The notes under the pieces were generated by a model that worked only from the letters and a program-made list of their open reading frames with translations, was not told the origin of the DNA and searched no databases. Made by a program: the position numbers and the translations under genes. 64,000 nucleotides of DNA from Bicyclus anynana (lineage: Eukaryota; Arthropoda; Insecta; Lepidoptera; Nymphalidae), in NCBI RefSeq assembly GCF_947172395.1, contig NC_069108.1:2953501-3017500 (forward strand), given 5' to 3'. Shown piece after piece: positions 55,501 through 64,000 of the stretch. Every line of letters starts with the position of its first letter. Within the stretch, counting starts at the first letter, position 1.

Positions 55501-58257
55501 TTGAATGAATCAATGACCTTGTTTAATATAATCAGATTGCTAGCTACCTACTTCACTAACACCCTCAGCCAGTGTTTTTGTTAGTAGCAAATGCCTTTGA
55601 CCACGCTTGGGCAGCGTTACTAAACATTCACCCTCTGAGGAATTCATGGTCACGAGAGGAATAGGTACTGCATTCCAATAAAAAGGAAATGTATGTCATA
55701 CTACTCATAAATGCCCCTAGAATCAAGCTCACCTCCTAAGCAACATTCAATAGGACAAAATGACAGCCGTTACATATTACGGAGGAAAAGAGAGATGACT
55801 TTAAATATAGAATATAACAGTTAGAATTGCAAGATCTTTATGTCTAATAACCTTAATTAGACTATCACTAAGTTCACAACAGTACACAATAGTATACGCG
55901 GCAGGAACAACAAGCATGCAAATCACTTGTTATACAACATCGCCATCTTCCTTAATTGGCGCTTTCATTACTGTAGCATAGAAAAAGTGAGTGTGAAATA
56001 GGGTATCTCGGTGACTGATCTATACTCATTAAATAAGGTACACGTAGTCCATGATTACTTGTACGTATCCCGAGATGTAACTTACGCTCAAGTTGTTTTA
56101 TACGATGTGTACAGTGTGTATAGGGAATTTCCCACTTGCTTTATGGTATCGCCACCACTTACACTGATTCTCAGAGAATCATCAGAATCGGTTGACAGGA
56201 ATATATTTAATAGCCTTGATAAGAGTAAGTCTTATGTCATTTGGATCTCAGATTCCGAATGCTAGCAGTACCGATAATTCTATAGAATGAAGACAAATTT
56301 ATTATAATCACGACAACAGACTTAGCAGTTACAAAACTGTTAGAGGTAGTCTTCAAGAAATATGGGAAAACCTGAAATAATTTTTAAATTCCTGTCAAAA
56401 CTTAAAAATCGGCTTGTGTAGTGTTTGTCTAAAAGTAAAAGTTTTAGTACATTATATGACTTAATGTCTAAGAACTGACTCAGTTTAAGTTTCTTGAATC
56501 TTCAAGTAACCTACTTAAGAGATCATAAATTTGTAAAGCATATCCTTAAATTCATGCCAAATCGTTAAGAAAGCCTAAAAATTCTATGCCACCAGTTTGG
56601 AATGTCAGTAACTTCTTAATAAGTTATTTTTTCAATAGTTATATTTTTGTAGGTACTCTCTGAAAAGCGTGTATATGACCTAACATTACTTAGTATAGGG
56701 ACAACATGGTATAAAATCTGATGATTTTATTTAATTTTGGCCGAAATTTGGCTCAAAAACCGATAGAAGTATTTAATCTGGCTGGAAATTATTTGTAAAT
56801 AAAATAATCACTATCATAATTTTCCTTCAGGAAATAATAAGTCTATTTCATTATTGAATGAAATAAATGAGTAAAGACGTCACGTAAGAAATCTTCATAA
56901 CGACTATATCGGTCAGCAGTGTTTTTCCTAAATTTTGTGTGAATATCAATTATATGAAGAAATCCTTAAAATTTATTAATATTTGTAAAATATAGTGAAT
57001 AGCTGATGACATATTATGACACTTGAATGTCCAAGAGATGACAGTTTAAATAAAAAATATCCACAGACAATAGATACTTATTACTGGCTATTCAACAAAA
57101 TGCATTATTAACAACAAAATGCATTATTTACAAAATGGACTATTGTATTATGCACAGACACAGTCAAGCTTCGTCACTAGCTTGTTCTCTAAATAAAGTC
57201 TAATCGAATTGGAGATAATATTGTTATAAAAAGTTTTATTTTAATAATCACATTGGCGAAATAATATCATAACGTGGCGTCACCAGGCGAAAACAAACAG
57301 GCTCTCAATATAAAAGCTTCCAGTTACGGTCAATATTTTAATAGCAGCGTTTTACCTGAAATAAAACGCATATTAAAATACTTACCTCACTGGAAGCTTT
57401 AAGTAATTCCTGCCTGGTGATATATTGAGCCAATGAGCTAAAGTCGCGCTCAGCGATTTACGAAACTTCCCGAGCCCGACACCGCCAGGTGGCGCCACAT
57501 AGCCAGACGTGACGTCAATAAAAGTACGAAAACTGGTATGAAATCGACGGAAACGGAAATGCTACTCTCAATATAAAAGCTTCCAGTGAGGTAAGTATTT
57601 TAATATGCGTTTTATTTCAGGTAAAACGCTGCTATTATATTTTGAGAAAAAAAGGCTCATTTTATATAGGTATATGTTAGACTGTTTGCAATACCTGAAA
57701 AAATAGATTTAGACTAAAAAATCATTATTTATTATAAAATTTCTATAATTTTTGAAGTAAAAGTTGATTTTATAAGAACGTTATTTTATTGTTTAATCCG
57801 ATAACTTTAATATTCAATCAGTTTTTAAAAAAAAGTGTCTGCATAAAGGAGCCTGTGAGACTCCACGTCCAAAGTAGTGTTAAGATAAAGTTACGTCCAT
57901 ACTTAAAGGTTAACTTCCGTTAAAGAACTCTCGTGCGAATGAGGGCTAACTGTAATTCTCTTATTGTTAGCTTGACTTGACACCACTACTTACAGCAAAT
58001 TTTCAATTTTATGTTCCAGTGACTTCCATTTTCACAATGGCTACAGTTGCTACAAGCCATCGGAGTCCATCACGAATCGCAAAACCAACCGGCTGTCCCT
58101 CACACCGGAACCCGGTATCGATAACTTGGGCAGCATTCCTCTCCCTATTGAAGCTTACAATTTCCGACCGCTCATGAAGACCGTTGACAAAGCAGGTTCG
58201 AAACGGACCAATAAGAAAATTGTAAACAAGAACATGAAAATGACGTTAAAAAAATAA
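49521..58257 (+). CDS. Unknown three-exon gene (plus member of a divergent pair)
   Basis: Exons 49521-49611, 50463-50646, 58020-58257. Splice sites: AATAATG|GTAGGT, TAATTTCAG|AGTTAT, GTCGC|GTACGT, TGTTCCAG|TGACTT; phases 1 and 2. The total is 513 bases, 170 aa plus TAA. Visible features: CEGIKRPKM in exon 1; PLFERYMSEQ and NNHFLACRWREYKNR in exon 2; DFHFHNGYSCYKPSESI, PEPGIDNLGSIPLPIEAY and a strongly basic tail (KRTNKKIVNKNMKMTLKK) in exon 3. No known domain is recognised. A small, basic, soluble product is suggested. Exon 2 could instead read on to a stop at 50671, giving a 99-residue form. Intron 2 (7.4 kb) carries the 51605-57946 element. Paralogue of 43919-48636. Confidence 0.78.
49823..49887. 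repeat. Hairpin in intron 1 of the plus gene
   Basis: AAAGTAATTCAAAGAATTCC faces GGAATTCTTTGAATTACTTT across a 24-base spacer. Confidence 0.8.
50026..50187 (-). mobile_element. RTE fragment
   Basis: Minus strand: KWQWVGHIVRRADGLWGPKA and RWTDEIKRVVEIRWMQAAQD. Truncated at both ends, with one internal deletion. In intron 1. Confidence 0.8.
50205..50390 (+). repeat. Common lepidopteran non-LTR 3'-end-like repeat
   Basis: AATCATTTATTTCAAGTAGG to AGATACCGGCAAGAAACTCA, followed by CAACAGTTGCA repeats. Related to 32485-32600. Confidence 0.65.
50463..50646 (+). CDS. Plus unknown gene, exon 2
   Basis: 184 bases; the donor GTACGT was chosen because it gives phase 2 like the paralogue and makes FPRVA-DFHF align without gaps to FPSNR-DLHF. 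Confidence 0.78.
51155..51486 (-). mobile_element. Family-C SINE
   Basis: Minus copy: B-box seen as GGGATTCGAACCC, GTTTGAGACACGTGATATTT, GCCCAATGCGGATTGGCAG, CAACCCATATTCGGCTC. In intron 2 of the plus gene, just outside the large element. Confidence 0.85.
51815..52128 (+). mobile_element. Family-C SINE with 12-bp target duplication
   Basis: Full-length head (AGCCGTGATAGCCCAGTGGA) to GCCGAATATGGGTTGCTGAC. GAACGCTTTTTT occurs at 51803-51814 and 52129-52140. It interrupts the left end of the 6.3-kb element. Confidence 0.85.
52441..52606 (+). repeat. Inner inverted repeat, left arm
   Basis: Nearly identical to the complement of 57431-57588, including GGCGCCACCTGGCGGTGTCG and CGCTGAGCGCGACTTTAGCT. 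GC-rich and CpG-rich. The complement of its outer end recurs once more at about 57312-57345. Confidence 0.85.
53210..54085 (+). repeat. Hairpin-rich tandem array (CCCTCGCGGGG)
   Basis: Two motif types alternate. CGCCACCCCTCGCGAGGGCA (near 53216, 53296, 53466, 53541, 53724, 53942) and ATCCACCCTCGCGGGGTGTT (near 53664, 53840, 54060) are each self-complementary. Between them GTCAAATA(C/T)(C/T)GGTCTAATAG and TGCACAGCC(T/A)TGCTTG(C/T)ATGAT recur. The last units repeat every 180-220 bases. Confidence 0.8.
54199..54440 (-). mobile_element. Family-B SINE, minus copy
   Basis: AAATAAATAAATATACT to ACACGGCCGTC. B-box appears as GTGGGAATCGAACCCACG. Inside the 6.3-kb element. Confidence 0.85.
54441..57280. 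other. Interior of the large element, no gene recognised
   Basis: 2.8 kb of AT-rich DNA. Frames at 55245-55448 and 56011-56265 (+) are 67 and 84 codons with no motif. It does not resemble any repeat elsewhere in the window. Confidence 0.4.
57431..57588 (-). repeat. Inner inverted repeat, right arm
   Basis: Partner of 52441-52606 with very few differences. It is preceded at 57310-57400 by a short inverted duplication of the TTACCTGAAATAAAACGCAT segment. Confidence 0.85.
58020..58257 (+). CDS. Plus unknown gene, exon 3
   Basis: 78 codons after a split Ala codon. Open in this frame, with stop TAA at 58255. It starts 73 bases after the end of the 6.3-kb TIR element. Partial copies follow at 58356 and 58591. 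Confidence 0.8.
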
Positions 58258-58740
58258 TATATTTTCAGACATTATACAATCAATCAGAAATGTGCTTTCC
58301 TAGGTACTTGTAAAATTATAAAAAAAATAATGACACTGTCTGAACTTTCGTATATGAACCCGGTATCGATAAGTTTCGTAACTTTCCCCTCCCTATTGAA
58401 GCTTACTATTTGAAAACTGGCTCAAAACCGTGGAAAAAGCATGTATTGATTGAGCCTCCATACAGACCAATAAGAAAATTGTAAAGAAGAACATGAAAAT
58501 GACGTTTAGTACATTATCAGATATTAAGTACTTAATCAAATAAATTTGCCTTCCTACTTAGGTACTTGGAAAATTGTAAAAAAAAAAATGTCATTTAAAA
58601 CCGTTAAAAAAGCAGTGATTGATCGAGCTTCGAAACGGACCAATAAGAAAATTGTAAAAAAGAACATGAAAATGACGTTTAGAAAATAATGATTTTTTCA
58701 GACAAAAGGGAAATATTTTCAGATATTAATTTATAAATCA
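58258..58740 (+). pseudogene. Partial tandem copies of exon 3 of the plus gene
   Basis: 58356-58520 repeats GAACCCGGTATCGATAA, CTCCCTATTGAAGCTTAC and ACCAATAAGAAAATTGTAAA from exon 3 with one frameshift. 58591-58690 repeats only the end (TTCGAAACGGACCAATAAGA to AACATGAAAATGACGTTTAG). The 3' flank TAGGTACTTG(G/T)AAAATT is repeated with them. Confidence 0.8.
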
Positions 58741-59059
58741 GACATGTGACAACAAACTTGGATTGCAAAAAAAATATCACTCTGTTTTACCTCTTGTATG
58801 AATTATATTTTTAGAAGTGATTTAATATATCAATTTATATTAACTTCATTATTAAACTATGTACTTTATATCTTATTTTTTATAATAATAAATTTATATT
58901 TATAAGTATTTTGAACTTTTTTTTTTTGTTATTTCAAGTAAAATACCTAAGCCTCTCGCCTGCAGTTAGGATGAGTGTAGTGAAAAATATAAGCGAAAAC
59001 ATAACTATCAATTTGTGTCACTTATTAAGATTTAGACCAACGATATTTTATACAATACT

Positions 59060-59293
59060 ATCATTATCAACCCATATTCGGCTCACTGCTGAGCTCGAGT
59101 CTCCTCTCAGAACGAGAGGGGTCAGGCCAAATAGTCCACCATGCATATAATTAACAAAATTCTCTGGTATGCAGGTTTCCTCACGATGATTTTCCTTCAC
59201 CGTTTGAGACACGTGATATTTAATTTCTTAAAATGCACACAACTCTAAAGTTGGAGGTGCATGCCCGGGACCGGATTCGAACCCACACCCGCC
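59060..59293 (-). mobile_element. Family-C SINE, head truncated
   Basis: ATCAACCCATATTCGGCTCA through CCTCACGATG to GGGACCGGATTCGAACCCAC, with an internal deletion of the CCAATCCGCATTGG box. Confidence 0.8.
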
Positions 59294-59411
59294 CATACTA
59301 TGTGCGCTGTATATAAATAGTAATATAAACTTACAAAATACTTACGTACGCGTCTTCTGCCGTCGATAACCCAAACTACATCGACGTTTCCCTTTCTACT
59401 TTACCTCTTTT

Positions 59412-59724
59412 GACGGCCTCCGTGGCGCTGTGGTGTGCGCGGTGGAGTTACAAAACGGAGATCCTGGGTTCGATCCCACCCTGGGCAGATTGAGATTTTC
59501 TTAATTGGTTCAGGCCGGGCGGTGGGAGGCTTCGGCCGTGGCTAGTTATCGGCAAAGACGTACCGCCAAGCGATTTAGCGCTCCGGTACTAGCCGTGTAG
59601 AAACCGAAAGGAGTGTGGATTTTCATCCTCCTATCAAGTTAGCCCGCTTCCATCTTAGATTGCATCATCACTTACCATCAGGTGAGATTGTAGTCAAGTG
59701 CTAACTTGTAACGAATAAAAAAAA
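59412..59724 (+). mobile_element. Family-A SINE, full length
   Basis: GACGGCCTCCGTGGCGCTGT head, GGGTTCGATCCCACC B-box, body and TAACGAATAAAAAAAA tail. A tail-only scrap follows near 59847-59900. Confidence 0.87.
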
Positions 59725-60075
59725 GAATATTTTCGGTGTAAAAATATTTCTTCTGTAAATAGATCTTAAAATGTCTCCCTTATATTATGACCTACAGTGG
59801 CGTGCACAGGCTTTTGGTCTAGGGTATGCACATCTAGGGTATAGGTACTTCAGATTGTAGTCTAGGACTAACTAACTTGTAAATAATAATAAAAAAAAAA
59901 CCTCATTTTAAAACTTTCCAGTGCCTTCATTTCAGCCGGAAATTTATTAATTGCCCAAATTTACTAACGCAATATATGTTAGCGGAAATTTTACTTACGG
60001 CTTACATTATATTGCGTTATTTTAGTAGGTAGTATCAGCTTGTAGTAGGGAAAGGGATTTAAAATAAGTACAATT

Positions 60076-61055
60076 TCAACAAATAATCAAATGTTTATTT
60101 TTCTGATGACGGACCCACGAATCTTTGGACTTAAATCGTGTATCGCATTTACTACAGACGTACGATTTGACGTCTTCATGCCGCTTCTTGTGTCTGACTT
60201 GGTCGGCTTTGGTAAAGAATTTCATCCCACACTTATCACACACATAGTTCCTCTCCCCTATGTGCACAGAACGTATATGAATTTTCAAATTTTGTGAGGT
60301 TATAAACGTTTTCCCACAATCTTCACACTCGGATGTTGGTCGTTTAGCACCATGCTCTTTGACCTTATGCATTTCTAACATATACGAGTGTTTGAACGCC
60401 TCATTACACATCACACAGTACCGCAAATCTGAGCCTAGATTGTGAAACTTCCTCATATGCTTCAACTTAGCGTAGTTTTTACTGAATTTCTCATTGCATA
60501 TTGTGCATTTCTTCAATGCGTTTTTATGTTTGTAGTATTTGTGATTGCGTAGACTCAAATTGTTGTAAAAAGACATGCCGCATGCCTCGCATATGTGATT
60601 TGTGGAATGTTTGTTCATATGAGTTGACAGAGGTACGAATGCGTTGAAATTGGTATTACACAGCACACATTTGAAGCCGTCTTCCAATCTGTATGGAACG
60701 AACATGTGTTCTGATGTACGGAATTCAATTTGGTGGTTATTTGTCAAATGATTTGTCAAGTTTGCCAAATCTTTGCACTTTTCTAAACATATCCTGCACA
60801 TAAGAGATGATGTGTCAGCATACGGATATACATTTCCAGGTAATTTGATATTGAATTCAGCTATTTTTGAGTAGTGAATTGTGGAATGTTCTCGAAGATC
60901 TGTGATTTTTACGTAACTAGCTTTGCAGGAGTAGCATTTGTATTTCGTTTTCAATGATTTGAATAAGCATATGTTTGAATATTTCAGCAATTTGATTGAG
61001 TCTTCCCTGATTTCCTTTTTCACTTTGAATCTCTTGCTCGGCGTCTTAGAAACAT
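60076..61055 (-). CDS. C2H2 zinc-finger protein, last exon (nine fingers)
   Basis: Enters after TTCTTTCCAG with AT completing a codon begun in a missing exon (phase 1) and ends TGA at 60078-60076; about 326 codons. After a basic stretch (KTPSKRFKVKKE) come fingers CYSCKAS, CRICLEK, CVLCNTN, CEACGMS, CTICNEK, CVMCNEA, CEDCGKT, CDKCGMK and CSKCDTR. The run CVLCNTNFNAFVPLSTHMNK then NHICEACG parallels CPICQKTFLNFVSLNTHMNV then NHICDSCG of the 23692-33106 gene, and the entry phase matches its exon 6. The two are therefore paralogues and this one probably has ZAD exons to the right, beyond or hidden before the window end. Nuclear DNA binding is expected. Confidence 0.88.
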
Positions 61056-61488
61056 CTGGAAAGAATAAAAGTGTATGTTAATTTTGATTTAATTAATATA
61101 AAATAGCAATGGATCGCTTTTTTTTACCTTTATAAATGTGGAAGTTTTACTGCTTTATTGATGTCATCTGTTATCATTATCACATTTTTGGAACGAAGTT
61201 CCTTACGCGTGTTGCAAAAGAGGGCTAGACGGAAAAAATTAAGACTAAAAGTTGTAACGACACTTTTTACCCGACTGCGTAAGAAGAAGGGTAATGATTT
61301 GCTATAGTTGTAAGCCGTGACCTGAAGACAGCTGGTGAGCTGGAGTACCTTTTAATGAGTGTTCGAAGATTTGATGAGATGGGATGGGATGGAATGCGTT
61401 ATCTATAGCGATAGCAATAACGATATTCATAGCGAAAGCAATAGCGATGATAGCTTCTATCTCGTTCTTATTTTTAATTTTTTTACAC
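61056..61488. other. Intron of the minus zinc-finger gene
   Basis: No further exon recognised. 61390-61460 has a run of GCGATAGCAATAACGATA-like repeats. Confidence 0.4.
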
Positions 61489-61777
61489 GTTAGCTCTTGA
61501 CTACAATCTCACCGGAAGGGAAGATCTCAATCTAAGATGGAAGCGGACTAACTTGTAGGAGGAGGATGAAAATCCACACCCCTTTCGGTTTCTACACGAC
61601 ATTGTATCGGAACGCTAAATCGTTTAGCGGTACGTCTTTCTCGGTAGGGTGGTAACTAGCCACGGCCGAAGCCTCCCACCAACCAGACCTGGACCAATTA
61701 AGAAAACCTCAATGGCCCAGCCGGGGATCGAACCCAGGACCTTCGTCTTGTAATAGCACTGCGCCCCGGAGGCCGTC
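61489..61777 (-). mobile_element. Family-A SINE, minus copy
   Basis: GTTAGCTCTTGACTACAATC to TGCGCCCCGGAGGCCGTC. B-box GGGGATCGAACCC. Head slightly deleted. Confidence 0.85.
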
Positions 61778-62042
61778 ACAGAGGTTACATTAGTTACCTG
61801 TATCATAAAATTATTTTAAGTAGGTTTTGTTTTTAAATTAATGTTTCTATTAATGTAGTCTAGACATCAAAGTAGTTCATGTAAAAAAAAAAATATTATT
61901 GTACAAAGCGGGAGAATAATTAAAAAAAAAATCGTTTCAAATTATTTTATTACAATCATTCACAATCACAAATTAGCGCCTCACAAATATTTAAAATGGA
62001 AAAATTAAATGTTTCTAATCGAAAAGAGTCATCAGAAAACAT

Positions 62043-62353
62043 CTCAGACCAATTATAGAAGGACCTGTATCGCGCTCATAGTCACGAACAAAATTGTCTG
62101 TCATTTTCTGAAGAAAACGAGCTTATATTTGGTATATATCTTATACTGAACTAGAAGTTTTTGCTCGTTTTTTACACAATTCAATTACACAAAAAGGTAT
62201 TTTACGGAGCTCTTTAACCGAAGAACACGATTGCAACTATTTAACATCGATACTAAAGAGACAGTTTCTATAATCGCATTAGATCGTTGATCATATACTT
62301 TGACAGAAAAGTAACGTCTAGCGAGGCAGGTCCTATACAATAATTGGTCTGAG
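62043..62353. mobile_element. 311-bp hAT-type MITE with 8-bp target duplication
   Basis: Same family as 18159-18469. GAAAACAT flanks it at 62035-62042 and 62354-62361. Confidence 0.9.
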
Positions 62354-62479
62354 GAAAACATAGTCATAAATAGTTAAACTTTGGAGCAAGACAAGCATTG
62401 AATGTGAGCAGGTTCATTTTAAACCTAGTGTAGTATGAACACAACTTGTACAAAATAGTGTAGCGTATCCATAGTAATA

Positions 62480-62650
62480 TTTATAGTCTGGCAAGTTCGT
62501 TCGGGAGACGGGGGGAAAGACTGCGCGGGTGTGAAATCGTGCGCGCGGAAGTGACGTGCATCAGTCGTGGGGTTTTCATTCATCGCCACACGCACTCCGC
62601 CCCGCGCGGAACTATGGGAGTGTTATGAACGAAGTTGCCAAGCTATAGAC
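62480..62650 (-). repeat. GC-rich repeat shared with 41537-41711
   Basis: Ends ATGGGAGTGTTATGAACGAA and TTGCCAAGCTATAG, as at 41680-41711. Upstream GCGCGGG and CACACGC words are in common but loosely aligned. Confidence 0.5.
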
Positions 62651-62800
62651 TCCGCGCCACAAAAGAAGTCCCCAAGACGCGGCTAATGTCTTAATGGAGC
62701 TCATTGTCATTTGGTAATGGCGGTCTTAATGCCATTTATGTAAGGCTCTGTCAGTTTTAGTTCCGGTTTTAGCAGTGAGACTTCTTTCATGGCGCGGAGT

Positions 62801-62832
62801 GTATTCAAGTCAAGTGGTTGACTTGAATATAC
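62801..62832. repeat. Short hairpin
   Basis: GTATTCAAGTCAA and TTGACTTGAATATAC around GTGG. Confidence 0.7.
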
Positions 62833-62901
62833 TTTTAGCTAACCCAATGCATTTTGTAAAATATAAAATCAGTTGAACATTAAACGGGAATCGGTAAGGT
62901 A

Positions 62902-62947
62902 AGAAGTTGATCGGCAAAGAAAAGCGTTTCTTTGCCGATCAACTTCT
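62902..62947. repeat. Perfect 21-bp-arm hairpin
   Basis: AGAAGTTGATCGGCAAAGAA faces TTCTTTGCCGATCAACTTCT with a loop of only a few bases. Confidence 0.85.
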
Positions 62948-63007
62948 ACCACACACGGAAAAATAGCAATAAATTTTAGATTCAATAAAAATTAATGTAG
63001 TCAAGAG

Positions 63008-63128
63008 GTTTCTCTTTCTACGTTCGCAAACGCTTCGAAAACTAAAAAGATGTATGGGAATGACAGATCTTGATCACGTGACCTGTCGATAGCAAATGTT
63101 TTCGAAGCGTTTGCGATCGTAGATAGAG
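63008..63128. repeat. Small TIR/hairpin element
   Basis: TCTCTTTCTACGTTCGCAAA / CGCTTCGAAAAC faces GTTTTCGAAGCGTTTGCGAT and CGTAGATAGAGA. It lies about 20 bases after a (complement-free) AATGTAGTCAAG flank; no duplication identified. Confidence 0.7.
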
Positions 63129-63404
63129 AATCGTAGAGCCACTTGGCTACACGGGCAGATACGATTCGTTCTCGACGACGAAAATATTTATTCGTAACTT
63201 AGCGTATTTTACTTTTTTATTAATTATTTTAAGTTCAGTTTATTTTACTCTTAATAATTTTAATTGAGGCCTTATGTTCCACACGCATTACTTTCTATAA
63301 AGATTCTTTAGTTGCTATTACAAAGAAAACATGACCGTTTCTTTGCACCGGTGTGAGTAACACAGCCTCTACTTTTGTACTTTACAGTCAATTATAACTA
63401 ACTA

Positions 63405-63762
63405 TGGGCCTTATTAGAAGGCTCAAAGTCACTCAGCAGGCGATGGAGCGAGCTTGGAGTTTCTCTGCGTGATCGAATCAGAAATGAGGAGATCCGCAGT
63501 CGAACCAAAGTCACTGACATAGCTCAGCGAGTCGCGAAGCTGAAGTGGCAATGGGCAGGCCACATACGAAGAGCCGATGGACGTTGGGGTACCACGGTGC
63601 TGGAATGGCGACCCCGCACCGGAAAGTGCAGTGTTGGTCGCCCCCCAAAAGGTGAACCGAAAATATCAAGAGGGTTGCAGGGAGCCGCTGGAAGCTGGCG
63701 GATCGAGATCGATGTGCTGGACGTCCAGCAGTGGACGGCCATCGGCTGATAATGATGATGGT
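63405..63762 (+). mobile_element. RTE 3' fragment
   Basis: Reads RLKVTQQAMERAWSF-like codons, RIRNEEIRSRTKVTDIAQRV, AKLKWQWAGH, then LEWRPRTGKCSVGRP and the (ATG)n end. One deletion near the end. Confidence 0.85.
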
Positions 63763-63921
63763 GAAAGATTACAGTCAATTGAGGCCTATGATTATGTTCC
63801 ATTATTATGTTCCATGATTAATTCGCATTCCTTTTCGTATGCCTCCGTAAAGAATCTTTAGCTGCAAATGTGCAACAAAGGGAACACGAAAGCTTCTTTT
63901 CACCGGTTTGAAAACTTATCA

Positions 63922-64000
63922 TCATGATCATCATATCAGCCGATGGGCGTCCACTTCAGGACACAGTCCTTCTGTAGGGACTTCCCAACATCACGATACT
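63922..64000 (-). mobile_element. RTE 3' end running off the window
   Basis: CATCATATCAGCCGATGGGC is the family 3' end in reverse complement. The copy continues past 64000. Confidence 0.85.

Larger units (their letters stand above)
51605..57946. mobile_element. 6.3-kb terminal-inverted-repeat element
   Basis: Ends GGCCTCATTCGCACGAGAG and (reverse) GCCCTCATTCGCACGAGAG are inverted. TAACTGTAA flanks both sides (51596-51604, 57947-57955). Further inward, AACCTTTAAGTATGGACGT (52141; complement near 57900) and a block of about 160 bases (52441-52606 and 57431-57588) are also inverted. No transposase was found, so it is non-autonomous or has captured DNA. A 9-bp duplication fits Mutator-like or related superfamilies; this is inference. 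Confidence 0.75.

Noticed and set aside
56011..56265. 84-codon frame inside the large element as a possible transposase
   Set aside because: No catalytic motif, no continuing exon, codon use like surrounding AT-rich DNA.
4400..61780. tRNA genes suggested by A-box/B-box sequences (for example 14380, 29230, 32123, 51824, 59412)
   Set aside because: Each is followed by a constant SINE body and tail and recurs many times. No clean cloverleaf with acceptor stem was seen.

Overview
The window looks like lepidopteran nuclear DNA. It is AT-rich, genes are cut into short exons by long introns, and almost every intron carries insect repeats. These include three families of tRNA-headed SINEs, RTE-clade non-LTR retrotransposons ending in (ATG)n/(ATT)n, hAT-type MITEs, and the moth/butterfly repeat ending in CGCGGGCGTCCGCTAGT. 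No bacterial, organellar or CRISPR signal was seen. Assignment below the order is not possible from this reading.

Five protein genes can be supported, and most had to be assembled across introns. (1) 3.5-8.9 kb, +: the last two exons of a C2H2 zinc-finger gene that starts outside the window or in unrecognised exons. (2) 23.7-33.1 kb, +: a complete eight-exon ZAD-C2H2 zinc-finger gene of 561 aa whose splice phases all agree. (3) 60.1-61.1 kb, -: the nine-finger last exon of a related zinc-finger gene, tail-to-tail with (2). (4) 43.9-48.6 kb, -, and (5) 49.5-58.3 kb, +: two three-exon genes of unknown function, 156 and 170 aa. They are paralogues with the same splice phases and the same 184-base middle exon, and they are transcribed head-to-head from an 884-base gap.

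The rest is a dense, layered transposon landscape in which insertion order can often be read. 4.9-7.4 kb is a dead Ty3/gypsy pol gene broken by a SINE and by an RTE fragment with an 11-bp target duplication. 20.0-22.3 kb is an older inverted-repeat transposon split by two foldback units. 34.9-38.7 kb is a MITE split by a full RTE copy whose 5' half is inverted, the signature of twin priming. 46.7-47.5 kb is a hAT MITE next to a truncated arthropod multicopy gene. 51.6-57.9 kb is a 6.3-kb terminal-inverted-repeat element with a 9-bp duplication, sitting in intron 2 of gene 5 and containing a hairpin-rich repeat array.

The observations most worth following are the divergent unknown gene pair, the twin-primed RTE with its reconstructable empty site, and the repeated 3'-end exon duplications behind two unrelated genes. 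In one of those the duplicated finger differs from the original only at synonymous sites.
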